From assembly GCF_000524195.1 (NCBI RefSeq), contig NW_020170433.1, positions 60,125-124,124 on the forward strand: a stretch of DNA of 64,000 nucleotides, in the 5' to 3' direction. The notes under the pieces were generated by a model. The model was not told the DNA's origin. It did not search any database and was given only the letters and a program-made list of their open reading frames with translations. This document shows positions 27,501 through 42,500 of the stretch, piece after piece (position 1 is the stretch's first letter; each line of letters begins with the position of its first letter). The position numbers and the translations under genes were made by a program. The stretch comes from Echinococcus granulosus. Taxonomy: Eukaryota > Platyhelminthes > Cestoda > Cyclophyllidea > Taeniidae.

Positions 27501-30500
27501 TAAAAAAATCCCCTACTTATAGCATACCATCTGGAGAAAAAAATTAAATGTCACTCTTTCTTCATAGGTGTACCGTGTGTTCTACGATCGCCTAACCTTG
27601 GAATCCGACCGAGAAAAGTGGTTTGAAATAGTCAAGGAGACCCTCAATTCCGTTTTCAAAGTCACGATAGATAATCTCTTGGGTTACTTGAGACCGTCTG
27701 ATGGCAAAGTCACCGATGAGGATGTGCGCTCGCTGATGTTCGGGGACTACATGAGTGATGATCAGGTCTACGACGAGGTGGCGAACATGCAGGAATTGAA
27801 GCAGCGAATGCAGTACTTCCTTGACGACTATAACTCGGTGACGAAGACTCCCATGAACCTTGTGCTCTTTCAATTCGCTATGGAGCACGTCAGTCGGGTG
27901 GCTCGTGTGCTGAAACAGGATGCAGGTCATTGCCTCCTTGTTGGTGAGTGGTTTTGCTGACTTTGTGGATGTTTTTTCTGTGCCTGGTATGACCTGACAT
28001 GTATGTGTAAGTACGGACTGGTCAAGCCTCCAATCAGAGACCCAAAGAGGCAAAGATCTCAGAACGGAGGTTGGCCTTACTACCGGCAGTCCAATGCCAG
28101 TACTATCCGGGACTTGGAACAGAGAAAAAAGTCCTGTCCTATTTTTCATCGGTGGGCCATTCAAATGGGTTTTGTATTGGATATACTGTTCTAAACTTGT
28201 TGAATTTGACACCAGATGGAGCTGGTCTCAAAAGAGCTAGGGGAAAAGAACTGTAGAGTGGTTTTTTGCCAACTCGCCCCTAGGTGTGGGTGGCAGTGGA
28301 CGGCACAGCGCTGCCCGCCTGGCCGTACACATGGCCGACTACGAGTACTTCAGCATTGAGATCACACGCAACTACACTGCGGCTGACTGGCGGGAGGACA
28401 TGAAGCGCCTCCTACTAAAGGCGGGGCTCACCGGCAAGCCCACCGTTTTTCTCTTCTCCGATGGGCAGATCAAAGTAGAATCCTTCATGGAAGACGTCTC
28501 TATGCTCCTCAACTCTGGCGATCTGCCAAATATCTTCCCTGCCGATGAGAAGGCTGAAATGCTCGATAAATTACAGTCAATAGCTAGAGAGGCTGTAAGT
28601 CATAATGTGGACTGCTGATGACTCTAGGAAGCCCCTTTGTATACACTGGATAGAAGGATTGGGGAACTAGTAGTATAGATGATATTCAACCACTTCCGAT
28701 TCTGAATTACTGGAAACTATACTGTTGCTACGGTGGTATCGAGTGGTGGTTGTGAGTTCTGTAGAACGATTGGTTATCAAATGTGTGACGATCAAGGAGT
28801 ATCGATAATGCATGAATTAGCTGACCTCTATGCGTTGCACACTGCTAGTAACTCCATTTGATGTCCAACAACAGGCGTCGTGTCTTCATTATTTCCCATA
28901 TTTCTGTGTTTTGAATAAGTTTGGGGAAGAATGGTAAGAAACTTGCCTTAGTTAAGATTAATACTTTGCAGTTTTATTAGCAAGGATTACGTGTAGTTCT
29001 CCATGCAATGTTTTGTCTGTGATACCATCGTGTGACCTTTCACTGTCTCAGGAAGTAGGGTGGCGTGTTTCATTAAAGACACCTCTACATCATGGGAGGA
29101 GTTTGCCCATTCGTGCTAGCCCTGCTGAGAAGGGTCTGAGTCCAGATGTGGCCTTGTGATAATCCCACAAAGGAAGTGGAGAAACAATAGGGTAATTGGC
29201 ATGTACAGACCTCTGCATCACTGTTTCAAGAACCAAAAGCGCATGGGATTGAAAGGTCTGGCCGATGTTATTTATCGTCGGGACAAGCCTGTTGTGTGGT
29301 AGGCGTGAATCCGTAGTGGACGAAATTGTCCCCAATCCACCCATTAAGTCTTGGCCTCAACCTAGTATTGCTTCCACTTGACACCTTCTGCCTTCTGTTT
29401 TCACTGATCACTGTCGTCTTATCCAAGGAGAATGAAAGCGACCTAGTCTTAACCACGATTATACTGTTTATTTTTTTAAACCAGATTTACTAGATTGAAT
29501 TTGCGTGTTTTTACTTGTCGCATGAGTAAGCATGATACAGAAAGGGAATAGGTAGCCACAGTAAATGGAGAATATTCGTTTGTATGGGGATGAAATGGAC
29601 CCGGCTAGTCAATGAACTCATATTTGAGGTTGGTAATACTAAGAATTTTGAATAAGCTCTTAGATTGCTTCTTGAAAAGCGGAAAATTCCGATCCTCATT
29701 AAGCCTTGCGCTTCTTCTACTTTCCTGTGGCTCTGGGGACAAGTTTTACCAACGCCTCCCTTGATTGTAGGTAAAATATCCTAGCTTTTGAGCATTAAAG
29801 CCATATCACCATAACTGAAAGTCTAAATCAAGCGCGATAACGGAGACAACTTTTGCAGCCAAAAGCACTTATTCCTGTTAACTTTGTTTGTCTTTTGGAA
29901 ATCTAGGCCGGTCCCGAAGACGTGAGTTTGCTGTTTGCTTGCGAAGTTGTGTACTAATGGGTGCTTTAAGAACCACGGAATTACGCACTTTTACAGGTTC
30001 ATTTTGACAGCACACTTTTAATGATCCACTCTTTCCCCCACTTTGCACACTTTTGCCGCCTCAATTGAAACGCTCCTCTGAATGAGCGGACATGGCACGC
30101 ACGACAGGCTGTTTGCTTCACGGGACAGCTTAAAACGATGCCATCAGCTGCCATTCGAGTCTACTAGATTTTCTTGAAAAAGCTGTCACTTTATTGTTGA
30201 ATTGGTCGTTAAAGCGAGTGGTATGAATACTCACGCCTTGGGTTCACTCTACTCGTACCAGCAAAAGCTAGCTTCGGCACTTTCTTTCCTGGCATCTCAA
30301 ACACCTTTGACTCTAAGGGTGCGCATCATCAACAAAGACGGGATTAGGTGAGCTTGTACCTAGCTGGAAGGTGACAACTTGTCATAACGGAGTCTTACAG
30401 CAGCGAGTAGAAAGTGGTTTGAGGAACGTTCTGCTGTTAATTCATTTTTCCTGTGCAGAACGCACAAACCCATTTGGTTGCTTAGTGTTGCCTGACGTCT

Positions 30501-33500
30501 CTATCAAGTCACCTTCAATGAATTTCATCTAGGTCGGGAACGGGACTCCACCCGCACGCATTTGACCTTTGGAGGAGAGTTGGGAACTGTGAGGCCTTTA
30601 TTATGGCGTGTGCTTGACATGCAAAAACTGTTTGAACAAGGGGCACCCTGCCTGAAATTCCATTTTCCAGTCTTTTAAACCCTAATTGATTGCATTCAAG
30701 CATTGTGTTGAGGACTCATGACCCCATAAAAAGTGTATTCCGCATAACACTTCTGCATCTTAACATGATACGTAATAAAAAGTAAACTGGAACACGATGC
30801 TTCTTTCCATGAAGGGAAATACGTTTGACCTAATGTTTTGTTTCAAGTTGTTTGATGTGTATAAAAGTGGAATCACGCATGTCATCAAATACCGCTCAAT
30901 CTGTCTTGAATTTGCCTCTGGTACGAATTCTGCACCACCCTTCTCAGCGTTCACCTTCTCTGCTGCTCACGCCTTCCACGCAGTTGATCTATTCAAGGAT
31001 TAGCATTGGCGCTTAAGCCCTCGACTAGTGACTCACTGGTCAAATGTTTTCTTGATATTTTGAGTTAGTTAGGTTGCGTTGGCTTACAAAAATAAACTCT
31101 ATTTAGCAGCAGTCCATTTAACTTATGAGTTCCACTAAAGCAAGCATACTCGAAGTAGTAAAGATATATTGATAAGTAACCAAAAACTAAGATCTGTTAC
31201 AGTTGGAGAAAAACGTCAGCTCTTAATGCTAGCACGTCAGAAAATCGGAATAAATGTGTCAGGAAATCGCAGAGAGCTTAAACCTACTATATCTTTGTGT
31301 AGAGCACTGAAACAAAGCCCTTTTTTACCGACTCTTGAATGCATTTGGACAACTGTAGTCCAAATCACTCTTTCATGCACGCCCCAGGGCAAGAAGCTGG
31401 AGAGTTCGCCGTTGACACTCTACAACTACTTCATCGAGCGCGTGCGCAAGAACCTCCACATTGTGCTAACCATGAGTCCCATTGGCGACGCCTTTCGCAA
31501 CCGTCTACGCATGTTCCCTTCTCTCATCAACTGCTGCACCATCGACTGGTTCCAGGTAGGGCCTCGGAAAATTGACTAGGGCTGAGTGGAAGTTAGTTTT
31601 AGGGAAATGCCTGTGTCAGATCTCTGAAGTAACATGTGCGACATTTTTCGCTGTATTGCGCCCATATATTCTTCATTTATTTGTAATCATGGACCAAATA
31701 ACTATTTTGAACAAGTAAAATTCAATCGCTAAAAGATGGATTAACATTTAATAAACTGGTAACTCACTCGGCCTTATATGGTAGACAGAAAACTTAGTTG
31801 CCATACATTTTGCTAATTTCATTTTTCCTTAAAACCTATATTGAAAACCGAGGTTTTGCCAATGAGAAATGAATCAGGAAAAAGTGAGGAATTTTAGTTG
31901 ACATAAAATCCACATGGATGAAATATGGATAAGGCATAACTTAAGAGAACCAAAAGTACTTATTTTCAAGCATCCTCTACTGTGTTGTAGACTAATACTA
32001 ATTTATGCAATGTTAACAAGATGGGATGAGGATCAAAGAAGCAGTTAGGAAGTGAGTTTTGATTGGGGGAGAATTTAAGGAGTATGCTAATTACTGGCAT
32101 TCATTAGGAATGTGATCAAACAGAAAGTGAACGACGAAATACATCCCACGGCAAGATCACAAGCTCGAAGGTATATTAAGAAAGATCAAATGAAGTTATT
32201 TTTAATTACGGCGTTCTTTATTAGTAAATGTGGATCCATCCAACTACACCAAAACAAAAAGAAGCCGGCCTGTTTTGGATTTTCTGGGTTCTGGTGAAAC
32301 CCAGATACGGTGGAAAAGTGTCGTGACCTCACGCAAAATAGCACGTGATTAGAACGATCCTAGGAACCGTAGGCTATCGCCTCACCGTTTAGCCAAGTAT
32401 CGATCAGCCATGACCCAGGTTGCTGCTCACGCAAGCAACTACCCTGAATCGATCGATTTGCTGATCGATCACCTGCCTTGAGCGTTGTTCACGGCCCATG
32501 TGCGCGCGCGTTCACGCAACCACTCGGCGCTGTCCGTGTGTGCGCCTTCCCAAGGGCTTTTTCCCTTTGGACTTTTGGCTCCAGTAGCTCCTATTCTTCA
32601 TCACAAAATGTAGAATAAGCACCAATTACGAATTTTAGTCTCCGATATGCATCACTGTGAAGCAGATTCAGGTCCAACTAAAATATCTTTAATAGGTTAA
32701 TTGATATCACTTTCGTCTCATGAAAGACAAAAATCTCCAAAACGATTTGTTATTAACCCTGAATCACAGCTATTTGGAGGAACAAAAGCAAAATTAAAAA
32801 CATGCATCATAAAATGAATGGAAGGATTCTTAGCATTTGTAAGTGGAAGTTTTTGGTAACTTTAAGCGTCTGGCCCAAATAGCAGTGATCCAACTCATAT
32901 GCTTCATCTCCCTTTCCCTAACCTTATAGTCTATAAGTAGGATAATTAATTTTATTGGCTAGCACTTTCTAATCAGTTAAAAAGAAATACAAATCCCATA
33001 TTTTTCCTCCCTTCAAAATTTGTCATTAAGCGGCCATAATCTTCCAACACGCTAGAAAAATGCGATGCCAATTTCCCAAAGGTTTACCCAGAGGTATATT
33101 CCCGAGTTTATGCTGAGGAATTTCTCACAATCGGTGAAAATCGAACAGAGGCTGGTCCTTTAAACAGAGGAATTTTAACTCCACAGGTCTGGCCGGAAGA
33201 TGCACTAGCGATGGTGGCAAACACCTCTCTCTCCACCATTGAATTGGAGTCCTCCATTCGCAAGTCCATTGTAACAATGTGCAAGTACTTCCACGAGAGT
33301 GTTCGCCTCCTCTCTGAGCGTTTTCTAGCCGAGCTGCGTCGGCATAACTACGTCACGCCCACCTCTTACCTCGAGCTCATCAGAACCTTCAAGCACCTTC
33401 TGCAGCGCAAACGAGATGAACTCTCTACTTTGCGTAATCGTTACCTCAGTGGACTGGATAAGCTGGACTTTGCGTCGAAAGAGATAGGTAAGATGAAAGA

Positions 33501-36500
33501 GGAGCTGGTGCGTTTGCAGCCTCAGCTACTAGCTACTGGGGCAGAGACCGACGCCCTGCTGGCTCGTGTGGCGAAGGATACCGTGGAGGTGGAGGCGCAG
33601 CGCACCATTGTCGCCTCCGAGCAACTTGCGGCCAATCAGCAGGCAGCTGCGGCGCAGTCGATCAAGGATGAATGTGAGGCGGATCTGGCAGAGGCGCTAC
33701 CTATTCTCAACGATGCACTTGCTTCCCTGGACACACTGAAACAGAGTGTGAGTGTAGTGAAGACGATTCGAATGAATTTACATGGGGTTGGCGCAGTGTG
33801 AAAACTACGCTGTAGCGTTGAATTCATCACTGGGATGTCAAAAAGCACAGTAGTGTCATACTTGGGATCATAAACACTCGAGTACACAAATTCAACTGAA
33901 AAGGCGAGCTTTAACTTTAGTGTAGAAGATCCAGAGCCTAGAGGTTTGAATGGCATATTTGGAACCGCAAGCACCCCACACAGAGCCTTGACATTGTATT
34001 TCCACTGTAGGACATAACATTGGTGAAATCGATGAAGAACCCGCCATCAGTGGTTAAGCTGGTGATGGAGGCAGTGTGCATCATGATGCAGGAGAAGCCG
34101 GAGCGTAAGCCGGATCCTGCGACGGGGAAGATGATAGAGGACTACTGGGGCGTCTCCCTGAAACTCCTCGGTGACCTCAAATTTCTGGAGAAATTGAAGA
34201 CCTACAACATTGACGCTATACCACCGCAAGCGATCAAACGCATCCGCGAGATCTACATCCCCAACAGGGACTTCAACCCGAAGATTGTGCGCAATGCCAG
34301 CACGGCGTGCGAGGGCCTCTGCAAGTGGATTATCGCTTTGGACAAGTATGATGTAGTTTCCAAAGTGGTAGCCCCCAAGAAAGCCAGGCTGGCGATTGCG
34401 GAGAGTGAGCTAGAAGCTCAGGTGGGCTGTAGTCTACTTCATGCATGCAATTGATGTTGAGGAAATTGGAATTCTAGCAGAAAAGAGCATTTGGTGATGC
34501 AGACAAGTATCTTGGAGTGAAAACGTCTTGTTCATTGGAACAAAAAGATGTCAAAGATGTTCCTTTTAATGGTCTTTCTATGGTGCAGTTCGACGTATAA
34601 ATTCAAGTTCATTTAAGTTATGGTGAAAAAGCGAGCCTGTAGAAATTAATAATTAGTTCCTTCAGTTTCAAAAGTATCAGGTGACCAACTTTTGACGTAC
34701 CCAGCTGTAATGGCTTGTTCTGTCTTTTGGAGAATCGGCGACAACATGATGGTGGTTTTGTGCATCACAGATACGCCCTTGTTTGATGATACTGTACTTT
34801 TGATTACTCCCTCCTTCATATTTATATCACTTTAAAACTTCAAAAAATATTGGTTAAACCTGACGAATTTTACTCCAGCTTGTCTGCTACTCTAGGAACC
34901 AAGACTGGTCTGTTTTCAAAGCTGCAGCTCCAGGAGTTGCATTCATAGCTTGTTGTTTAGCCCTTTGAGAGGGAGCCTTGAACGGAAGCGAAAGGACCCA
35001 GCCAGAAGTGGTTCCTACGATGTGAAAGGTTTTGGTGAATATGGTCCACTCAATGATAGGTGCGCTATGTCCGCAAAGACACTCAATTTTCAATTTTGAA
35101 GGAGGATCACGTGTTTGCTTTGGCAAATTAAAATAGATGGAGATCGGTCCGTTAAGATAATGCAGCAATTCGCATACGCCTACATCACCTGAGAAGGGGA
35201 GCGTTGGAAGTTAAACAAATGTCTCCTTCACAAGACATTTTTAAGCAGATGAGAATAGGCTTTAACAACTACCGCCTTGTTCTCCACCTTTGCCACGTAC
35301 GTTGTAGAAATGTGCCACACGAGCGACGTTGGATGCTCATTCACTCACATGTGGTGAGAAGCGACTTTTATGCTCCACGTTTCATCAAACAAGCGAACAT
35401 ATCATTGGCCACCCCGGACTTATCCAATCACGAGGGCGCGCGCACTTGTAAGGCACGTACCACTTCGCTTTCGGAGGAGTGACTGCGCCTGCTTTGCAAG
35501 TGTGCGTGTGCATGTGACACCCCGTCAAGAGAATTGTCTACGCGAGTAGACGGCCACAAGTGGACACAACTTTAGGGTGTAAGGAGAAACTTCATTCTCT
35601 TGTGTTCGCAAGACAGCACACAATCTTTTGCCTCAAGGCAGCGCACAACTTAGCTTACCCGAGATACCGAACTTTACGATGCGGGAGGGGGGGGGGAGGG
35701 GAGGGCAATTGTTCAAACTCAGAGCGATTATCTTCTCTTGGGGTGGCATTAGCTCTAGACGGACAACTGATGAGACGCGAAGTAGAGTAGACGGACGGTT
35801 GAGGAACCAGGATGAGGCAGAAACGGAGGTGCCCGTATCACAGTCGTCTGTGGAAGTGGAATTCACAAGGCGGTGTGTAGTTAAGGGAGGGTAGATTGTA
35901 ATGGTGATCATTTCACCAGATAGGTCAAGCATATTTTCTGCTCTCATAACACCAATTTTCAAAATCGCAAACAACTGTTTTTAATGAGGCCTGAGAACCA
36001 TGTGAAAAATTTTGCTGATTAGGAGGGGAATCACTCAATATCCATTGAATCTAATGATAAATAATTGAAGGCTTTACATGCACTTTGTGCTCCAGATCGA
36101 AGTATTCTTCACCTTTAAGCCAATCATTGTCAAGGTGAATTTCGATGTCTCGTTGTGTCATTACTTGTCAATCTAATTGATTTTACTGCATTCTGTCGGT
36201 ATAAAATGTTCTGGCTTATCCCATATGCTTTTATATCGGCAAAGTACTTTGATCCGATAAAAGTGGACTGTGTCCTGTTGTTGTTGCAAAAGCAATTGAG
36301 TGCCAGTGGAACCAAATGAGGGGGGACTTTTTCTTGTAGCCTTATTGACCCTTAGTGACTTCTAAGGCTGTTCTCAGTCTTTCTTTCCGTTGAACTAATC
36401 TTCATTCGCGCAATCACCTTCACTTTTTACAATTCTTTTAAACGTTTCCACTTTTACCTGCTTTATTCGTTTTTTACTTACTCAGACTGTTCGTCGATCT

Positions 36501-39500
36501 AGTGGATTGTATGCACCGCGACTGCTTAAGGTGTTTTTTTAGGTAGAGGCGAGATGCCATAATCTATTATTATTCTCAAGCACACACATAAATAAGATTC
36601 TTCACCTTATGGCTCTAGAAGAGGGTACATACCTTGATATGCTGCTTCAAACTTCCAATATTTTGCATTGTTCACTAAATGCGGTACCGATAGCAAAGTT
36701 GTTTCTTGATTACTTTAGAACCAAATGCTGGCAGAAAAGAAGGCTTCTCTGGAGGCAGTGGAGGCGAAGATGGCGACGTTGCAGGCAGAGTTGGACGCGA
36801 CGCAGAAGAAGAAGCAGGATCTCGTGAATCTTATCGAGTTGTGTGGCAAGAAGTTAGAACGCGCCACGCAGCTTATAAGCGGGCTTGGAGGCGAGAAATC
36901 ACGCTGGACGGAGGCTGCAAAGCAGCTTAAGGCACGTCTGCTTACTTGAAAGTACTCTTGGGATTTTTCACGACAGTCTTTGTCTACCTCTGAGTAATTT
37001 TCTCCTGTCTTTACAGCTAAGAGCTCCATTCACATATTACTTACTTTCCTCGTCCAACAGGAACGCTACTATAACATCACGGGAGACGTATTGCTAGGAG
37101 CTGGCGTGGTGGCATATCTGGGTGCTTTTACAGTAGACTATAGGTCAAGTGTGACCACGACGTGGCACCAGATGACACTGGACCTGAAGATTCCTTGCTC
37201 GGAGACCTTTAGGATAGCCGAAACCCTCGGAAACGCAGTGACCATCCATGAGTGGAACATCGCTGGTTTGCCAGTCGATAACTTCTCCACGGACAATGGA
37301 ATTATTGTCTCCAATTCCAACCGATGGTCGTTATGCATTGATCCACAAGGTGAGAACGGTTTTTGTGCCTTCGCAGCCCAACATCCCTTCAAGTTTATTG
37401 TCACCTGCTAACACACGTCTTGGGCGTTAGAAACATTCACTTTGTTCCCAGCACAAGTTCTCCCGTCCCATTTGATTCAAGAATTGCTTCATCACTTACA
37501 TTAAACATTATACAAGTGATGGTTGTTCTTGACAGCTGCGAATTATCTGGATTTTTCAATAATCATATATAATCATCCATCGAAACTAGAAACTTAGGCT
37601 CTTCTTGAGTGTGATAAAGTAAAGTATCTTTTTGTTCAATTCTGAAACTGCAGGTCAGGCAAACAAGTGGATCCGCAACATGGAGAAGGACAAGAACATC
37701 CACGTAATTCGCATGACCGACGCCAATTATATGCGCACCTTGGAAAACGCGATTCAATTCGGTTGGCCCGTGCTACTTGAAAATGTAGGCGAAAGTCTGG
37801 ATCCAGTTTTGGAACCCATCTTGCAGAAACTCATCTTCCGTCAAAGTGGCAGTGATTATATCAGGCTGGGTGAAGACGTGCTGGAGTACAACAATGACTT
37901 CAAGTTCTACATAACTACTCGCCTCCGCAATCCGCACTATGTGCCCGAGATATCTGTCAAAGTATGCCTCATCAACTTCATGATTACTCCAATCGGTTTA
38001 ACTGACCAACTGCTGAGTATCGTCGCTGCAATGGAGAAGCCTGAACTCGAAGCGACGAAGAATCAAGTGATTTTAGAGTCAGCAGAGAATATACGGACCC
38101 TGAAGGAGTTGGAGGACAAGATCCTGGTGGTGTTAAGTGCCTCCGAGGGCAACATTTTGGAAGATGAGACAGCGATCAACATCCTCTCCTCCTCCAAGAC
38201 CCTCTCCGAGGAGATTCAGGTGAAACAAGAGGTAGCGGAAAAGACCCAGGTGGAAATCGATGCCACTCGCAGCGGCTACATCCCTGTGGCCAACCATGGA
38301 GCAATCCTCTTCTTCTGTATCGCTGACCTCGGCAACATTGACCCGATGTATCAGTATTCACTCACGTGGTTCGTCAACCTCTTTATCATGGTGAGTGAGG
38401 AGGGCAGTTTCTTGGCTCAATTGTTAAAATGTGGTGGATACCGGTTTAAGTTTACTGTTGAAGACCGTATAATATTAAGCTATTTCATATATATGCTTAT
38501 TTTAGGGCATTGTTCCGAAGTCCTTGAGCATAATTGTCCTAGGTTTTTGTGCAAAAAACCATGTTACCAATGTTTAATTTTGCCATTAATGACTTTATGC
38601 AAGTAATAGTGTTTATTTTGGTAGTCGATCAAGTCCAGTGAACTGTCTGATGATTTGGAGACACGGATCAAGAATTTGAATGAGAATTTTACCAAAGTCA
38701 TCTATCGCAATGTCTGCCGTTCCCTGTTCGAGAGAACGAAGCTGCTTTTCTCCCTAATCATGTGTGTCGCATTAATGAAAGCGAGGTAGGCTGATATCCT
38801 AAAAACAGCACACGATGATGTTTCCGACGTGTTACCCCACCTCAGAAATGTCTTAAATTTACTAGAAGACCTTTTGTAGCGGGTATAATTCCATAAAATA
38901 AGTTGAAGTGAATGCATTTTCGTTTGTCATTCATTGACAGTCACTTTGACTTGCCTTTGAGCTAGCCACTTCAATCTGGGCCGTGGCCGGTTTGGCACAC
39001 ATCCAACACACTTATACTACTGATTGTATCACGAGTCCGGCTGTAATTTATTTCACTACCTTTACACCGAAGGTTACAAACAACGGAAGCATGAATTAAA
39101 GCAAAATTTTTGGAATTTTTTGGTAGCCACCTCAACTTCACTGTATTCCAATTTTCGCAAGACGTGTCTGTAGGATCACCATTGCAGTTTATCCACCAGA
39201 TCCACGAATCATTGCGTACGCAGCCAGCGCACGCGCTCGTGAATATGCAGTGATGTGCCTGTTCCCTTCCACTGGTAGAGGCGAGGTGGAGGACATTTAT
39301 TGGCGATTCTTCCTCACTGGTGGGGTGGCTCTTGAGAATCCGCATCCAAATCCTGCACCGGCATGGCTCAGTGAGAAAAGTTGGTCGGAAATTGTGCGAG
39401 CCAGTGATCTACCCACTCTCGAAGGCCTCATGAAAAGTAAGTTCATTGGAACAGACGAAAAGGGATGACGGATTTTCAAAATCAGTCTGGGCTTCATCGA

Positions 39501-42500
39501 ATTTGTGTAAATGGCATGTTTTTAGGAAGTTACTGCAAAAATGAATAATTTGATAATTCCGTAATCAGAAGTCTCGAAGGACTTTTTAAGGCAAATGGTC
39601 TCTGTTTTGGGCGATAATTCCCTAATCGTTTCTGTTTCAAAACTCGGCTAACCACCACCATTTTGACGGAAAAAAACGTTTTTCTCCCCAATGAAGGTGT
39701 GAAAAGTGATCCAAATCGGTGGAAGGCGGTGTACGATAGTCCAGCGCCACACGAAGCCGCCTTCCCGGCTCCCTTTGAAAAGACCCCGGACATGTGTAGG
39801 CTCATCCTCGTGCGCTGCCTTCGCTCAGACAAGGTTATCCCTGCCGTGCAGGTAAGATGGACACTTCATGGGTTACCGCCAGCGTGATCCCCCTGTTGTC
39901 AGAGCGTCCGAATTTCAAGGAGCAAAATCTTTTGCACCTGTGTTTGCTTCGCAAAACTTTGCATGCGTTTCACTGTCGCCTGCGTCCAAGGGTTCTAGGT
40001 TTTCATTAAACCATGGAGAAATCTGAAATTTTTTTAAAGTTGTGGAGCACATATAATTCCAAAAGGAAAAAACCCTATCCAAATATTCCCAATAGGGGGT
40101 AATTTGCGCCCTTAGTACCCTCTTTGTGGAGGCAAAAGAACATAATTAATGCTTGGAGCAAGTTGCGTACGAGTTCCGTAACCATCTTTTCCTCTCAAAC
40201 TTCAAGATCATCAGCTTGTCAGGCGTATGACTAAAGCGAACTGAAACAAAGGGCCATGTTTTCGCATGTTCAGCGGAATTATCAACAAAGTTGTTGGTCT
40301 GGTAAATTATTTATCCCTTATATGCTCCCCTCAAGCTCTGTTCATCAAGCAAACATGAGCTTATTAATATTCTGTTCAATTATTCCATTTCAGGACTTCA
40401 TAGAGCGGCATATGGGTCGCCAATTTCTAGAACCACCGGCTTTCGATCTGGCAGGCAGTTACAAGGACTCCAATTGCTGTACTCCACTCATTTTCGTTCT
40501 TTCGCCGGGCGCAGACCCTTTGAACGCGTTGATGCGCTTCGGAGCGGACCGCGGCATCCGGCCTACGGACATACAGACAATTTCGCTGGGTCAGGGCCAG
40601 GGACCCCTGGCTGAGCGACTCATCAACACGGGCATCACAGAGGGCGCCTGGGTAGTGCTGCAGAACTGCCACTTGGCAGCCAGTTGGATGCCCTACCTAG
40701 AGAAGATCTGTAATGAAGTTATCGTGCCAGAGAAGACGCATACTGATTTCCGTCTGTGGCTCACGTCATACCCCTCTGAGGACTTTCCCGTCTCCATTCT
40801 CCAAAATGGTGAGTCCACTATGAAGGAAATACAGTTACTACATGGGTAAGATTTGATGCGCTAAAAAGTCTGCAAACCCGCCTTTTATGCATGATTCAAT
40901 CTGATCCTACTTTAAGGGGAGTAGTGGTTGAAATCGAGCCGAAGTCTTCCTCAGAAGATATCCTTAGGGAGATGGGAATAAGCCTAAGGGACTATCATAT
41001 CATATATGGCGCAAAAACAGCGCGTGTATGACACCAAGCGCTCGATCACTGACTTGTGGTGCGCAGCGGCTTTTATACTCCACGTTTCATCAAACAAGCG
41101 AACATATCATTGGCCACCCCGGACTTATCCAATCACGAGGGCGCGCGCACTTGTAAGGCACGTACCACTTCGCTTTCGGAGGAGTGACTGCGCCTGCTTT
41201 GCAAGTGTGTGTGTGCATGTGACACCCCGTCAAGAGAATTGTCTACGCGAGTAGACAGACACAAGTAGACACAACTTTAGGGTGTGGGGAGAAACTTCGT
41301 TTTTCTTGTGTTCGCAAGACAGTACACGATCTTTTGCCGGGCTACGATGCGGGAGGGGAGGGAAAGACACTGCCTTGTCCTCGTCCTCAGTATTCCGCTG
41401 TTATCAATTTCTCACACTCGAAGTAATTATCGCCTTTCAATGGCGTTTGCCGTAGACAGAGAGGTGATGAGACGCGAAGTAGAGTAGACAGGCAATTGGA
41501 AAATCAAGGTGAGGTAGAAAGGGAGATGGTTTGAACCAAGTTGTTTATTTGCGGAGACAAAGTTGCAAAAGTGGAATTCACAAGGTGGTGTGCAGTTGGC
41601 GAAGAAAAATAGGTTGTACTGATAATCACTTAACTGGGTAAAACATTTTCCCTCACTTTTTGAAGCCATTTGCGTAACTTTTATTTGCAAACTGCACAAA
41701 TATATTCTATGCAATTGAAGAAACCTCTGAAAGGTTTTTCTACGTTTCGCTTAATGAGGTGTCTACCTTAGTTTTCATTAAATCTGGGAAAACTGACATA
41801 AAGTTTCTTACTTCTAGGTATTAAAATGACAAACGAGCCGCCGAAAGGTCTTCGTTCGAATCTTCTACGCTCCTATTCTACAGATCCGATTTCTGACATG
41901 TCCTTTTGGAATAATTGCAATAAGGTATTTTGCGCCAAAATCCTCCTTATTTTTGACCTTCACTATTTTTTTTCCTACGAATGTTACCAAAGATGTCAAC
42001 CATCAGAAGTAATTCTGGATCATTCCCCTTTTGGCCATTTGCCAGAGTTTAGCATCTTTTGCTCATTTTCCATTCATTTCTCGAAACTCCAGCATAACTG
42101 AATCAAGAAAGAATATTTCCCCACATGAACAAAGAGGAGCCTTTTTAAGGTGCACCTAAGTTGACTGCTAGATAGTGACAGTTGCTGCAGATGTGCTGAT
42201 GGAAGAAACCTCTGATAGAGTCACTTCGAGCTTCTCGAAATCCACTGCTAGCTAGTTCTGGAGTTTCTTTTTTATCTCAAATGCCTGTGAAAGGGATTTT
42301 AAAATAATTAAGTTCTTTTGTTATTACTGAGTTTTTCCTCTCCTTCCCATCACCAGCTTCAAGTTTGGCACAAAATGGTATATGGCCTGTGCTTCTTCCA
42401 CGCCCTCGTTCAAGAACGTGTCAAGTATGGTTCGCTTGGATGGAATATCGCCTATCAATTCAACGACTCAGATCTGCGAATCAGTGTCCGCCAACTTCAG

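Noticed and set aside
29090..29456. Open minus-strand frames in DNAH3 intron 31
   Set aside because: No recognisable domain and no splice sites joining them; probably chance or an old unrecognised repeat.
35373..41256. Copies A and B of R1 as the two LTRs of a single element
   Set aside because: Six intact DNAH3 exons lie between them, so they must be independent insertions in separate introns.
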